Assembly (NCBI GenBank): GCA_009692305.1
Contig: SHZK01000001.1
Location: forward strand, 62,001-126,000
Length of the DNA: 64,000 bases
Direction: 5' to 3'
Source of the DNA: Gammaproteobacteria bacterium
GTDB taxonomy: Bacteria; Pseudomonadota; Gammaproteobacteria; Pseudomonadales; Pseudohongiellaceae
Of the stretch, positions 18,453-28,057 are shown piece after piece. A program made the position numbers and the translations under genes. The notes beneath the pieces were generated by a model that worked only from the letters and a program-made list of their open reading frames with translations, was not told where the DNA came from and did not search any database. Positions within the stretch are counted from its first letter, which is position 1, and the number at the start of each line of letters is the position of its first letter.

Positions 18453-20607
18453 ATCCGCTTGGAAAGAGCGGCTGCTTGCGCGCATTCCTCCTCAGCTGTT
18501 GGTGCTGCTGCAACAGCAGAAGGCACGCTTCCTGGCTGCCAGTAAACGCACTCAATATGCTGTCGCCGGCGGCAGTGCGGTCGTGCTCATAACTCTGCTC
18601 GCGCTGTTGGGTAGCAATGTCGATGGAATTGCTGGAGGTATTACCTTTGAGGTACGCCGCGGTCCGCTCGACATCACGGTATTGGAAGGTGGTGCGCTGG
18701 AAGCCTTGCAATCACAGGAGATTCGTTCGGAAGTAAAGGGGCGTGATGGCGTCAAGATCCTGCGTATCATCGAGGAAGGGTATCGCATTTCCCAGGCAGA
18801 TGTGGATGCGGGCCTGGTATTGGTGGAACTGGATACGGCGCAATTGATCGATGAACAGTTGAATCAGGAAATCGCGGTGCAAACCGCCAGCGCCAGTTAC
18901 ATCGAACGGCGTGCGCAATATGAGATCCAGCTCAACCAGAATATGACTGACCTGAATGATGCGCGCCAGAAAATGCGTTTTGCGCGTCTGGATTTCGAGA
19001 AATTTCTCGGTGCCAACGTGGTAGGTGAAATTGCCGATCGCTTGCAGATAGAGCAACGACTGGCGCAGATGGAAGCTGCCGATCTGGCCGTTATGGATGC
19101 AGGACTTGAGCCCGCTCTGGAAGCAGGCGAATTACAGGCTCTTGCACAGGAGCGCGTGAATGCACCGGCTGCGGCCTTCGATCCAGCCGACATCGACTCC
19201 ATGCCAGCACCAACGCAGGAACGTATGCGCCAGCTGCTGGCGGAAAATGGCGGCACCCTGCCGCCGGAAATGCTGGAACGCATGCAGCAATTCCAGCGTG
19301 GCGGTGGCCCCGGTAGTGGCTTTGGTGGTGGAGCAAGTGGTGGACCAAGCGGTCGACCCGGTGGCGGTCAGGGACGCCGTGACGGTGCCGGTAACCCAGC
19401 GCCAGCGAGTCCGGAATTAGCAGATACTACCCCCCGTGCAATCGAGCCCGCTGTAGTCGTACTGGAGCCGGTGGTTGCCAGGAGAGCTCCAGATTCAACC
19501 GCCCAGCTGTTGATGGATGACAGCTACATGGCGATTCGTGACAGTCTCGATTTTACCCGCTACGCCAACATCGACCTGCTGGAAGATGGTGAAGCGAAGC
19601 AACAACTGCGTACCTTGGAGGCTGACCTGCAAGTAGCGCAGGAAGAATTATTGCTGGCGCAGGATCGCATTGCCGGTCAGCGCCGTCTGGAAGCGCGGGG
19701 GTTCATTAACCCGACTGAACTGGAAGCAGAAGAGCTGAACCTGAACAAGGCCAATAACAAGACCGCCGAGAAAGAGACTGCACTCAAACTCTATATCCAG
19801 TACACCTTTCCGAAAGACGCAGAGAAGAAGCTGTCAGATTATGAGAATGCCGTGATGGGTTACCAGCGCCAGTTGAAAGAAAACGTCGCCGAGCAGGCAC
19901 AGGAAGAGGCGCGTTACAGTTCTGCCGAGAGCAAGTTCAATCTGGAAACAGTCAAACTGGCTGATATCAACCAGCAATTGGTAGCCGCTGTAATTCGCGC
20001 GCAGCATCCAGGACTTGTTGTGTACGGCGCAGCCAATCAAAACTCAATGGGCTACCGTGGCGGTAATCAGGAAGCAATTCAGGAGGGCGCCACCGTTCGC
20101 GAACGGCAACCAATCCTGACAATTCCTGACATGCGACGTATGGCTGTGAAGGTGAATATCCATGAATCTGCGGTACAGCGGATTGCTGTGGGCCAGCAGG
20201 TGAAAGTGTCAGTTGACGCCTTTCCGGATCAGAATCTCACTGGCATAGTTTCCAAAGTGGCGGTTGTGGCCGACTCAGCCAACTCTTTCCTGAATCCGGA
20301 TTTAAAGGTGTATCCAACTACGATAGAGATTGATGGAACTTTTGATTGGCTACGACCCGGCATGAGTGCAGAGGTGGAAATACTGGTAACCAGACTGGAT
20401 GACGCAATCTATGTGCCGCTGCAGGCAGTCAGTTCCTATAACGACAAACGCGTCGTGTATATTCCAAGGGCGGGTCGCACCGAGCGACGCGAGGTGGAAG
20501 TCGGAGCCTTCTCCGAGTCATTCATAGAGATTACCAGCGGTCTTAACGCAGGCGAGCAAGTGCTCTTGCTGGCGCCACAACAATCTGCCGCTGATACTGG
20601 TAGTTGA
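18439..20607 (+). CDS. HlyD/MacA-family periplasmic adaptor with Gly-rich insert
   Basis: A 722-residue membrane-fusion protein, well above the usual 380-480. One membrane anchor spans about residues 41-58. A lipoyl/barrel part flanks helical hairpins (about 140-215 and 380-515), and the C-terminal barrel has 'PILTIPDMRRMAVKVNIHES' at about 560, typical of MacA-like adaptors. Between the helices lies an insert of about 170 residues, including a stretch at about 287-320 made almost only of Gly, Pro, Ser, Arg and Gln. AGGAAGG precedes the ATG at 18439. It should link the TolC-like channel to the MacB-like ATPase/permease pair. The insert is probably disordered; its role is unknown. Confidence 0.88.
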   Translation: MSLNKSAWKERLLARIPPQLLVLLQQQKARFLAASKRTQYAVAGGSAVVLITLLALLGSNVDGIAGGITFEVRRGPLDITVLEGGALEALQSQEIRSEVKGRDGVKILRIIEEGYRISQADVDAGLVLVELDTAQLIDEQLNQEIAVQTASASYIERRAQYEIQLNQNMTDLNDARQKMRFARLDFEKFLGANVVGEIADRLQIEQRLAQMEAADLAVMDAGLEPALEAGELQALAQERVNAPAAAFDPADIDSMPAPTQERMRQLLAENGGTLPPEMLERMQQFQRGGGPGSGFGGGASGGPSGRPGGGQGRRDGAGNPAPASPELADTTPRAIEPAVVVLEPVVARRAPDSTAQLLMDDSYMAIRDSLDFTRYANIDLLEDGEAKQQLRTLEADLQVAQEELLLAQDRIAGQRRLEARGFINPTELEAEELNLNKANNKTAEKETALKLYIQYTFPKDAEKKLSDYENAVMGYQRQLKENVAEQAQEEARYSSAESKFNLETVKLADINQQLVAAVIRAQHPGLVVYGAANQNSMGYRGGNQEAIQEGATVRERQPILTIPDMRRMAVKVNIHESAVQRIAVGQQVKVSVDAFPDQNLTGIVSKVAVVADSANSFLNPDLKVYPTTIEIDGTFDWLRPGMSAEVEILVTRLDDAIYVPLQAVSSYNDKRVVYIPRAGRTERREVEVGAFSESFIEITSGLNAGEQVLLLAPQQSAADTGS

Positions 20608-20665
20608 ATTGGTGACCATTCCATATGGATGCTGGCCACAGAAACGCTAAAGGGACGCCAACGCA

Positions 20666-21415
20666 ATGGATGTGATTGCAGCAAATCGAAGCGCGACGAA
20701 TTTCATCGGTATGGGTGCCAAGCCTGCTGTCGTCGCCAGTCTGGATGACATTCGCAAAACCTATTACATGGGCACGTTGTCTGTTGAAGTGCTGCATGGG
20801 ATATCACTTGACTTCTATGGTGGTGACTACATCAGCATCATGGGGCCGTCGGGATGCGGCAAATCGACGCTGATGAACATTCTTGGCTGCCTCGACCAAC
20901 CTACGTCAGGCAAGTATTTTCTCGGCAGCGAAGACACCTCGCAGATGGTAGATGACGAGCTTTCGACGATTCGTGGCGCTCGTCTCGGATTTATCTTTCA
21001 GTCCTACAATCTTATTCAGCAATTGAATGTGCTGGAAAATATCGAGATGCCACTGTTTTATCAGGGCTATTCCGAGGCCGCGAGTCATGCCAAGGCGTTG
21101 GCGCTGGCCGAGCGTGTTGGACTCGGTGACCGGGTGGATCACAAACCTTTCGAATTGTCCGGCGGGCAGCAGCAACGTGTGGCAATTGCGCGCGCACTCG
21201 CGGTAGATCCCTTGATTATCCTTGCCGACGAACCAACCGGTAACCTGGACTCGAAATCAGGTGCTGAAATATTAGACTTGTTCGATGAACTGCACAGTCA
21301 GGGCAAGACCCTGATTATGGTAACCCACTCAAATGAACTGGCTGAACGCACCGAGCGCTCGATTCGCTTGCGTGATGGTCTGGTAGAAAGTGATGAGCGA
21401 CGCCGTACTGCCTAG
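20666..21415 (+). CDS. MacB/LolD-type ABC transporter ATP-binding protein
   Basis: A 249-residue ATPase with Walker A 'GPSGCGKST' (60-68), Q-loop 'FIFQSYNLI', signature 'LSGGQQQR' and Walker B '[13 protein letters not shown]', the exact style of the MacB/LolD/FtsE group. An N-terminal extension of about 20 residues precedes the domain. It is encoded separately from its permease, unlike E. coli MacB where they are fused. The permease gene overlaps its 3' end by about 20 bases. The complex would drive export of a lipopeptide, peptide or drug through the adaptor and channel. Confidence 0.93.
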   Translation: MDVIAANRSATNFIGMGAKPAVVASLDDIRKTYYMGTLSVEVLHGISLDFYGGDYISIMGPSGCGKSTLMNILGCLDQPTSGKYFLGSEDTSQMVDDELSTIRGARLGFIFQSYNLIQQLNVLENIEMPLFYQGYSEAASHAKALALAERVGLGDRVDHKPFELSGGQQQRVAIARALAVDPLIILADEPTGNLDSKSGAEILDLFDELHSQGKTLIMVTHSNELAERTERSIRLRDGLVESDERRRTA

Positions 21416-22754
21416 AGCAACAGTGCCCGATACACATGTTAACGTGCTGAAACCCAGCGCCAGCTTTAATTACGTGCGCCTGAAAAAAATCACACAGGTG
21501 GGTGTGAAGAGTATTTATTCCCACGGCCTGCGCTCTCTGTTAACTGTGTTAGGTATCGTAATCGGTGTGGCTGCTGTAATCGCAATGATGGCCGTCAGCG
21601 AGGGCGCCAGCTTCGAGGCGCAACAACAGTTTCGTGATCTCGGTGCCAACAACATTCTGCTCAAAAGCATCAAGCCGGTGGAAGTGGAAGAGGCATCCAA
21701 TCGTGGCTTCGGACTGCCGCAGGCAATCGTGTACGGACTCACCAACGCCGATATCGAGACTATTCGCCAGAGCATTCCCGGGGTCACCAACGTAATAGCG
21801 TCCCGCATCGTGAAGAAAACTGTGTGGAATGGTGGTCGCAACATTAATTCTGACGTTGTCGGTACCGCTGTCGATTATCCAGTGTCGCGTAATTATAACC
21901 TGCGTGTGGGACGCTTCTTTTCTGAAACGGAAGTGCGGGACCATTCCAATGTCGTGGTCTTGAGCGATGAAGTCGCGCACTCCCTCTTTCCCATCGATGA
22001 TCCGTTAGGCGGCACAGTCAAGATCGATAGTGACTATTACAAGATTGTAGGAATCATGGAGCCGGAGGGATTTTCCAATCTCGGCCAGAATCAGGCAGGC
22101 AGTTCCAATTCGGCATCAACCCGCATCTTCATTCCGTTTACTTCATCGAAGAGCCGTTTTGGCGAAACCACCACCAGGCAGACTGCTGGTGGCATGGAAT
22201 CCGAAACTGTCGAACTCCACGAAGCCATTATCCAGCTCGAAGATCAGGAGCAGGTTATCGAAGTGGGCGATATCATTGGCCAGATACTGTCCCGCCGTCA
22301 CAAGAAAGTGGATTATGCCGTAGAGATTCCATTAGCCCTGCTGCGCCAGGCTGAAGCCAGTGCCTTGCGTGACCAGATCGTCGCCGGCGCGATTGCCGGT
22401 ATCTCCTTGCTGGTCGGTGGCATCGGCATCATGAATATCATGCTCGCCAGCGTCACTGAGCGCACGCGCGAAATCGGCATCCGCCGCGCACTCGGCGCCA
22501 AGAAACAGGACATCATTCTGCAATTCCTGATCGAAGCCGTGATCCTGTCCGGCGTCGGTGGCGTTATAGGCGTCGTGCTCGGCATCAGCATTCCCATTTT
22601 CATTTCGCTTTTCTGGGGCATGACTACGATCGTCACTCCCCTGGCACCGCTGTTGGCCTTCTCTATCTCCGCCCTCATCGGTGTGATCTTTGGTCTCTAT
22701 CCCTCCATGCGCGCCGCCGATATGGATCCGGTGGAAGCGCTGCGTCACGAGTGA
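21393..22754 (+). CDS. MacB-type ABC transporter permease (FtsX domain)
   Basis: A 453-residue permease with the MacB plan: one N-terminal helix ('LLTVLGIVIGVAAVIAMMAV', about residue 50), a large periplasmic domain (about 75-320) and three C-terminal helices containing 'LVGGIGIMNIMLASVTERTR' and 'EIGIRRALGAKK', the FtsX signature. ATG 21393 is preferred over the adjacent GTG at 21390. It ends the four-gene exporter operon; the following T-rich sequence may be a weak terminator. Confidence 0.93.
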   Translation: MSDAVLPRATVPDTHVNVLKPSASFNYVRLKKITQVGVKSIYSHGLRSLLTVLGIVIGVAAVIAMMAVSEGASFEAQQQFRDLGANNILLKSIKPVEVEEASNRGFGLPQAIVYGLTNADIETIRQSIPGVTNVIASRIVKKTVWNGGRNINSDVVGTAVDYPVSRNYNLRVGRFFSETEVRDHSNVVVLSDEVAHSLFPIDDPLGGTVKIDSDYYKIVGIMEPEGFSNLGQNQAGSSNSASTRIFIPFTSSKSRFGETTTRQTAGGMESETVELHEAIIQLEDQEQVIEVGDIIGQILSRRHKKVDYAVEIPLALLRQAEASALRDQIVAGAIAGISLLVGGIGIMNIMLASVTERTREIGIRRALGAKKQDIILQFLIEAVILSGVGGVIGVVLGISIPIFISLFWGMTTIVTPLAPLLAFSISALIGVIFGLYPSMRAADMDPVEALRHE

Positions 22755-22773
22755 TTTTTTCTTTGTTCGTTTC

Positions 22774-22850
22774 CCTCCGAGTCGCACTACGGCCTGTCAG
22801 CTCTATCGAATGTAGTTGTTCCTTCGAGTCGCACTAGGGCCTGACAGCTC
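22774..22850. repeat. Two 30-base direct repeats, 47 bases apart
   Basis: 22774-22803 and 22821-22850 share 'CGAGTCGCACTA' and 'GGCCTG.CAGCTC' with only four differences in 30 positions. Origin unknown; they sit between the exporter operon and a copy of the dispersed palindromic element. Confidence 0.7.
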
Positions 22851-22867
22851 CAACCACTGGCGCCGGC

Positions 22868-22985
22868 CCTCTTTGTTTCAAAACCAGGGCTAACCTCTCC
22901 ACGAAAAAAGCCCTGTAAAGCGGTCTTTTTTCTCGCTCGGCGTTGCGCCTTTGACGTGGTCTCCGCTGTCAGTCCGTAGTGCTAG
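22868..22985 (-). repeat. Dispersed palindromic element, copy C
   Basis: Read on the minus strand, this stretch matches copy B at 5752 over the core 'AAAGACCGCTTTACAGGGC' and on through 'TTCGTGGAG.AGGTT' and 'CCTGGTTT.AAA'. The outer palindromic borders are less clear. Confidence 0.65.
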
Positions 22986-23292
22986 TCGATCGAGCACATA
23001 CTGGTAGTCAAGTGGCTTCGAACGGAGAGTTATTCGAATTTCGAAATTAGTGTTTCGCGTTCGAGTTTTGCTTTTCAAATTGCCTGGTGGGAACTGCGCG
23101 ATCTGTAAGCATCAAACGAACCAAAGCGATCCCGCAGCATCATACAAACCAACACGATCAAGCCGCATCAAACAACCATATCAATCCAGCAGACCCATCT
23201 GATCAAACACTGCCTTGCATGGTTTGGATCTGTTTGAATCAAGCTCTTGTGCAGACTATGATTGAACCACTACTTCCAGCAGTGATTAACCC
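22986..23292. other. Gene-free leader region
   Basis: No convincing gene. The part 23095-23215 is poor in G on the plus strand and repeats short ATCAA/CAAAC strings, perhaps an unstructured leader for the amidase gene. No promoter could be assigned. Confidence 0.4.
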
Positions 23293-24951
23293 ATGTTAAA
23301 TATTTCCAATATTCGTAACACGCTCATCATTCTATTTGTTGCTTTAATATTATTAATACAGGCCCAGGCGCAAACATCAGGCTGGCAACGGTATGACGAG
23401 ACAGCTGACCTGGCGCTGTTGGCTCAGAATGTCAACGACAGCATGCATTTCAAATTGTTGAATTCCAGGGTGCTCGACAAGAACAGATTGTGGGCGCCAT
23501 TCGAATCGGCATTAAGTAGTTTTACCGGACAACGCTACGACGCCTTGAAAGCTGTAGTGCTGAACAAGTCAGTGGCAGAAATACAGCTGGCGGTAGCGAA
23601 TGGTGTGATCAGTTATGCAGAGCTGACCACATTTTATATTTATCGCATACGTGAAATTGAAGCGGACAACAGCCGTTATCTGAACGCAATTATCAGTCTC
23701 AATCCGGAAGCGATAAATCGCGCTCGCATGTTGGACGAGCTGCGCGTGCAGGGAGCCGAGGTGGCTGCGGATTCCCTGTTTGGAATACCGGTACTGCTGA
23801 AAGACAACATCGGCTTCAGTGAGTTGCCGACCACGGCTGGTGCTATCGCACTGCAAGACAATGTCACTGCCAATGCCTTTATTGCAGAACAGCTCATGGC
23901 CAAAGGTGCGGTCATACTGGGCAAGTCAAATCTAAGCGAATGGGCCTATTTCTTCTGCAATGACTGTCCCTCAGGTTACAGCGCCATGGGCGGGCAGACA
24001 TTAAATCCCTATGGCCGCTTCGAATTCAGTACCGGTGGTTCCAGTGCCGGCAGCGGTTCGGCGGTGGCGGCGGATTTCGCCACAGTGGCAGTAGGTTCGG
24101 AAACCTCTGGCTCGATACTGTCGCCAGCCAGTGCCAATTCGCTGGTTGGGCTCAAGCCCACCACTGGCAGTTTGAGTCGCAGTGGCATCGTGCCTATCTC
24201 TGCCACGCTGGATACGGCCGGACCGATGGCGCGCACAGTTGCCGATGTGGTGACTCTGTTCAATGCCATGACCGGTTTCGATGTAACAGATGCAGCGATG
24301 CCGTTGCTGAGCGACGATTATGCATTGCAATACCGTAGCGTGAGTCTGGTCGGCAAGCGGCTCGGCGTGGTCGCGAGTTTTGCCGGCAACGCACAGTACC
24401 AGTCGGCCGTGAATTTGCTGCAGGAAAATGGTGCGAGCATTGTTCCCGTGGAATTAAGCTCAGGTCCATTTCCGCGCTTCTCTGAATTCCTCGGTGCCGA
24501 GATGCGCCGCGATCTGCCTTTGTATCTTGCTAGCTATGCCAATTCCAATGTCAGCATAGATTCCCTCGCTGCCTTGCAGGCGTTCAACCTGGAAGACGAG
24601 GCTCTGCGCGCACCCTATGCGCAGGCGCTGGTGGATATGATGGCGCAGGGGCAATGGACAGCGGCAGAACTGGAAGCGATGCGAGCGGAGATGCAGACCT
24701 TGGCGCGGAGTCAGTTGGATGCGCTGTTCGATAGTAGCCAGATCGACGTCTTATTGTCGCTGAACAATGCCAATGCCGGTCTGGCAGCACTGGCGAATTA
24801 TCCGGCGTTAACAATTCCTATGGGATATGAAGACGATGGTCGTCCGCAGGGACTGACCCTGATCGCACCGGGTTTTACTGAGCAGGAATTGATTGATGTA
24901 GGCGCAACCTACGAAGCGTTAAGCAAGGCGCGCCGTCCGCCGCAGTGGTGA
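23293..24951 (+). CDS. Secreted amidase, amidase-signature family
   Basis: A 552-residue enzyme with a signal peptide (hydrophobic residues about 10-24, ending 'AQAQ'). The Ser-cisSer-Lys machinery is visible: Lys170 in 'PVLLKDNIG', the Gly/Ser-rich 'STGGSSAGSGSA' (about 246-257) with the cis-Ser, and the nucleophile region 'GSETSGSI' (268-275). It would hydrolyse a carboxamide in the periplasm or outside; GatA is excluded by the export signal and by lack of neighbours GatB/C. It is monocistronic as far as can be seen. Substrate unknown. Confidence 0.9.
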   Translation: MLNISNIRNTLIILFVALILLIQAQAQTSGWQRYDETADLALLAQNVNDSMHFKLLNSRVLDKNRLWAPFESALSSFTGQRYDALKAVVLNKSVAEIQLAVANGVISYAELTTFYIYRIREIEADNSRYLNAIISLNPEAINRARMLDELRVQGAEVAADSLFGIPVLLKDNIGFSELPTTAGAIALQDNVTANAFIAEQLMAKGAVILGKSNLSEWAYFFCNDCPSGYSAMGGQTLNPYGRFEFSTGGSSAGSGSAVAADFATVAVGSETSGSILSPASANSLVGLKPTTGSLSRSGIVPISATLDTAGPMARTVADVVTLFNAMTGFDVTDAAMPLLSDDYALQYRSVSLVGKRLGVVASFAGNAQYQSAVNLLQENGASIVPVELSSGPFPRFSEFLGAEMRRDLPLYLASYANSNVSIDSLAALQAFNLEDEALRAPYAQALVDMMAQGQWTAAELEAMRAEMQTLARSQLDALFDSSQIDVLLSLNNANAGLAALANYPALTIPMGYEDDGRPQGLTLIAPGFTEQELIDVGATYEALSKARRPPQW

Positions 24952-25167
24952 GCTTGGTTGATCTCATTGCCTGTCTCCTAAAAACCCTTTTTATAATAAA
25001 TTGATGCCTGCTCAGTCCAGAATTGCAAAACCAGGGAAACCGATATTCAGGTCCGGCAAGGGGGTATGCTAAGCCTGCTAAACTCGTGAAGTCAGAGATT
25101 TTTTATAAAGAGGGGATTTATAGCTGTATTGGCAAGAGGCAGTGGACAGCATCAAAGCTGGGTGGAT

Positions 25168-25400
25168 TCATCGGAAAAACTGGTTCTGCCCAGACAGGTA
25201 AGTGGACAACTGGTCCTGATAGCCGTATCCGCTGCTGCGCAAGTCGATCGTGTTATCGGCGATATCGGTAGTCTGGGCATCATAGGCAGCGCCCTTGAGG
25301 CTGAATATTATTTTCAGTTCAGGTGTGACCAGGGTGTTGCCATGCCAATCACTTACCACCAGGAATTCCCTCGCGTAATCTTTGGCGAACAAGTCCGTGC
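25168..25400 (-). pseudogene. Possible 3' gene fragment, unidentified
   Basis: On the minus strand a frame ending at 25168 gives about 77 residues of protein-like, beta-strand-rich sequence ('FLVVSDWHGNTLVTPELKII', ending 'YLSGQNQFFR'), which stops looking like protein where it meets the antisense of the aldehyde dehydrogenase. It may be the end of a lost outer-membrane or secreted protein. The family is not recognised and it could be chance. Confidence 0.3.
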
Positions 25401-26278
25401 CAAAGCTCATCATTGGTGGCAGCGATGTTGGTGCGCAATTGGCTGCGGATACGCGTGTGCCGTTAATCAGCGCCACTGGCAGCACTGCTATGGGACGCAA
25501 GCTTGGGCCGGTGGTGGCCGCCCGTTTCGGTCGCAGCATTCTGGAACTCGGTGGTAATAATGCCATCATCGTTTGCCCGTCTGCCGATCTGGAACTGGCA
25601 CTGCGCGCTATCGTGTTCGGGGCAGTTGGCACGGCGGGACAGCGGTGTACGTCCACCCGCCGCATCCTCGTGCATGACGACGTATATACCAAGCTGCTAA
25701 AAGCCCTCAAGCAAGCCTATAAAGGTATACGTATTGGACACCCGCTGGAGTCTGGCACACTGGTCGGTCCATTAATTGATCAAGACGCATTCAAGGCCAT
25801 GCAGCAAGTGCTGAAAAAATCCAAAGGCAAGGTGACCGGAGGCGAGCGTGTGTTGAGCGAACAATATCCCCATGCCCGCTATGTACGGCCGGCGTTGGTG
25901 GAAATGGGCAAGATCGCGCAGACGGTGCAGCAGGAGACCTTCGCTCCAATTCTGTATGTTTATCGGTATGCTGATTTTGCGGAAGCGATTCGTTTGCACA
26001 ACGATGTCCCCCAAGGCTTGTCATCGGCGGTATTCACCAATGACATCCGTGAGGCAGAGTTATTCCTCTCGGCCGTCGGCAGTGACTGCGGCATCGCGAA
26101 TGTTAATATTGGCACCAGCGGTACCGAGATCGGTGGCGCCTTCGGTGGTGAGAAAGAAACCGGCGGTGGGCGTGAATCTGGTTCAGATGCGTGGAAGGGC
26201 TATATGCGCCGCGTTACGTCTACCGTGAACTATTCGGGTGACTTGCCGTTGGCGCAGGGCATTGAGTTTTGGCTCTAG
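25382..26278 (+). pseudogene. Aldehyde dehydrogenase (ALDH7/AmaB-like), N-terminal half missing
   Basis: About 295 residues match the C-terminal 60% of an antiquitin-type semialdehyde dehydrogenase: 'SATGSTAMGR' NAD loop, the catalytic Glu in 'LELGGNNAIIV', the catalytic Cys in 'GQRCTSTRR', and the family end 'GIEFWL'. The first about 200 residues, including the N-terminal NAD-binding part, are absent, and the sequence upstream of about 25400 shows no homologous remnant. The nearest start is a TTG at 25382. Intact ALDH7 enzymes (about 500 aa) oxidise aminoadipate semialdehyde in lysine breakdown. The break is a clean junction, so a deletion or rearrangement rather than a read error. Confidence 0.85.
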
Positions 26279-26309
26279 CGTCTAGCCAGGTCAAGTGTGT
26301 TGATTCCCC

Positions 26310-26341
26310 AAAAAAAGAAGGCAGATCATTGATCTGCCTTC
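26310..26341 (-). terminator. Rho-independent terminator for the copper monooxygenase-like gene
   Basis: GAAGGCAGATCA and TGATCTGCCTTC form a near-perfect 11-12 bp stem (26317-26341) followed, on the minus strand, by seven U (26316-26310). It lies 28 bases beyond the stop at 26369 and could also stop convergent plus-strand transcription. Confidence 0.85.
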
Positions 26342-26368
26342 CGGGTAGTGCAAGAACTGGAGTTGGGG

Positions 26369-28057
26369 CTAATCGCTGCCTTGATCCACATGCTTCCAGC
26401 GTGAAGAGCCGAAGAACATCTCATCCCAGCTTTGTTCGCCCCAGTCCACGTCACGATTTGGATCAGGGTTGGCTGGATTTTGCGCAGAGTTGTCGAACGC
26501 ACCTACTGCAGTCAGTTTGGTGCCGGCCGGTACAAACTTCGGTGTTTCGTATTCATAGCTCAGTTGCCAGTTGTAGCTGTAGTTGGCGATGTTGAGCAGT
26601 TCCTCACGGGTGCCATCGGGATAATCGGCATAGAAGCGCATGTATTTGCCGCGGAAATGCATATGGGCCAGGTGGCCATAGACGTATGCATCTTTATTCA
26701 CGGTGACACTGGCGGTCTGCTCGAAGTTATTATCGTGGGCAGGAATCGTAGTCCAGGAATTCGGGAAAATACAGGCGCACTGGCCGGACATTCTCTCGGT
26801 AGGGATCTGGTCATCCGGGTAGAACCACAGGCCGATGCGGCTGGTGTCGGTGGTTTCCTTGCCGTTGGTGGTGTAATGCAGGTTCAGGCCAATCTGGCTG
26901 CCCGCCTTGAGAACGCCACCAGTGTTAGGTAATTCCTCACGCGGTTCACCGCCGGGCACATAGGCGGTAATGCTGGCCGTGTTCAGCGGGCTATTGCGCT
27001 TGCCGTCCGGACCGATCAGGTCGTGGACGGTATGGTGCAATACTGAACGGTCGCCAGCGATGTACTGGGAGGCGCGCACCCACTTGTCTTCATCTATATC
27101 GATTGGCACATTGATGCGGATGTAATCCAGCACACCGGTGGCAGGAATGGACTGGGTGGGAATATCAATGATGTAGTCGGGCTCACCGAAGGCCCATTCA
27201 CTGGTCGGCCAGGTTAATTTGGCCAATGGATCAGTGGCGCCATCTTTGGGCGAGCCAGCTTCAATCCACAGCACCAGTTTTTGCATATCGCTATCCGCGA
27301 TATTCATGTCGTTAATAAAACTGCCTATATGGGAATCTACCTGGGCGGGCGGCATGCGTTTGGTCATCAGCACTTCGCGAATCATCGGTGACCAGCCCTG
27401 CACCATGGTATGGCTGTCCATGGCAAACGGCGCGACACCGCCGTCGCGATGGCAACGGGCACAATTGTCCGCGATGATCGGGGCGATATCTTTCTCATAG
27501 GACAATTGCTGGTTTTTATAGGAGTAGGTGACCGCATCACCAGTGGTGGCGACTACCTGGGTGCTGACCGGGTTGCCGTTCAGCAGCGCCTGCATGGCCT
27601 GTTCGAACTCGCTGCCCACCGGGCCACGGAATTCCACGGTGAATTTCTTGGAATCATACAAGAAGACTTCCCCGGTTTTATCGATGCCCATGGCTTCGGC
27701 AACCACCTGGGAATCATCCATCAGGACCGGCATCGTAATGCCTGCTTGCTGCATCTCCACCTTGACCTGCTCGCGATCATTCAAACCCATAGGATTGAGC
27801 AGGAAGAACTTGATGCCTTGAGCCTCATATTGCGCTTGCAGGGCGGCATATTGCGCCAGCGCTGACGCCGTCGCCTCGCTGCCGTTAGCCTGCACTAGGA
27901 AGGCAATGGCCGGGCCGTCATCGTAGCGATTCATGGCGTGAAAATAGCCATTTTCATCCAGCAGCGAAAAATCACCAACGCGGTCAGCGGCGCCTGCCAG
28001 GACCGGTAGTGTGCTGCAGAGTAAAGCAAGTGCACTGCCTATCAGGATTCTTTTCAT
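26369..28057 (-). CDS. Secreted redoxin-cytochrome c-copper monooxygenase-like fusion
   Basis: A 562-residue exported protein (signal peptide to about 'LAGAA', residue 24). Residues 27-160 are thioredoxin/redoxin-like but lack a CxxC pair. Residues about 187-270 form a cytochrome c domain with haem motif CARCH (199-203). The rest resembles the type II copper ascorbate-dependent monooxygenase fold: 'HHTVHD' (341-346), His394 in 'NLHY' and 'GHLAHMHFRG' (461-470) supply candidate copper ligands. The start has AAGGAA upstream and a terminator follows. This domain set is known from environmental bacteria but without assigned substrate. An oxidative role in the periplasm with electron transfer through the haem is inferred. 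Confidence 0.8.
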   Translation of the reverse strand: MKRILIGSALALLCSTLPVLAGAADRVGDFSLLDENGYFHAMNRYDDGPAIAFLVQANGSEATASALAQYAALQAQYEAQGIKFFLLNPMGLNDREQVKVEMQQAGITMPVLMDDSQVVAEAMGIDKTGEVFLYDSKKFTVEFRGPVGSEFEQAMQALLNGNPVSTQVVATTGDAVTYSYKNQQLSYEKDIAPIIADNCARCHRDGGVAPFAMDSHTMVQGWSPMIREVLMTKRMPPAQVDSHIGSFINDMNIADSDMQKLVLWIEAGSPKDGATDPLAKLTWPTSEWAFGEPDYIIDIPTQSIPATGVLDYIRINVPIDIDEDKWVRASQYIAGDRSVLHHTVHDLIGPDGKRNSPLNTASITAYVPGGEPREELPNTGGVLKAGSQIGLNLHYTTNGKETTDTSRIGLWFYPDDQIPTERMSGQCACIFPNSWTTIPAHDNNFEQTASVTVNKDAYVYGHLAHMHFRGKYMRFYADYPDGTREELLNIANYSYNWQLSYEYETPKFVPAGTKLTAVGAFDNSAQNPANPDPNRDVDWGEQSWDEMFFGSSRWKHVDQGSD

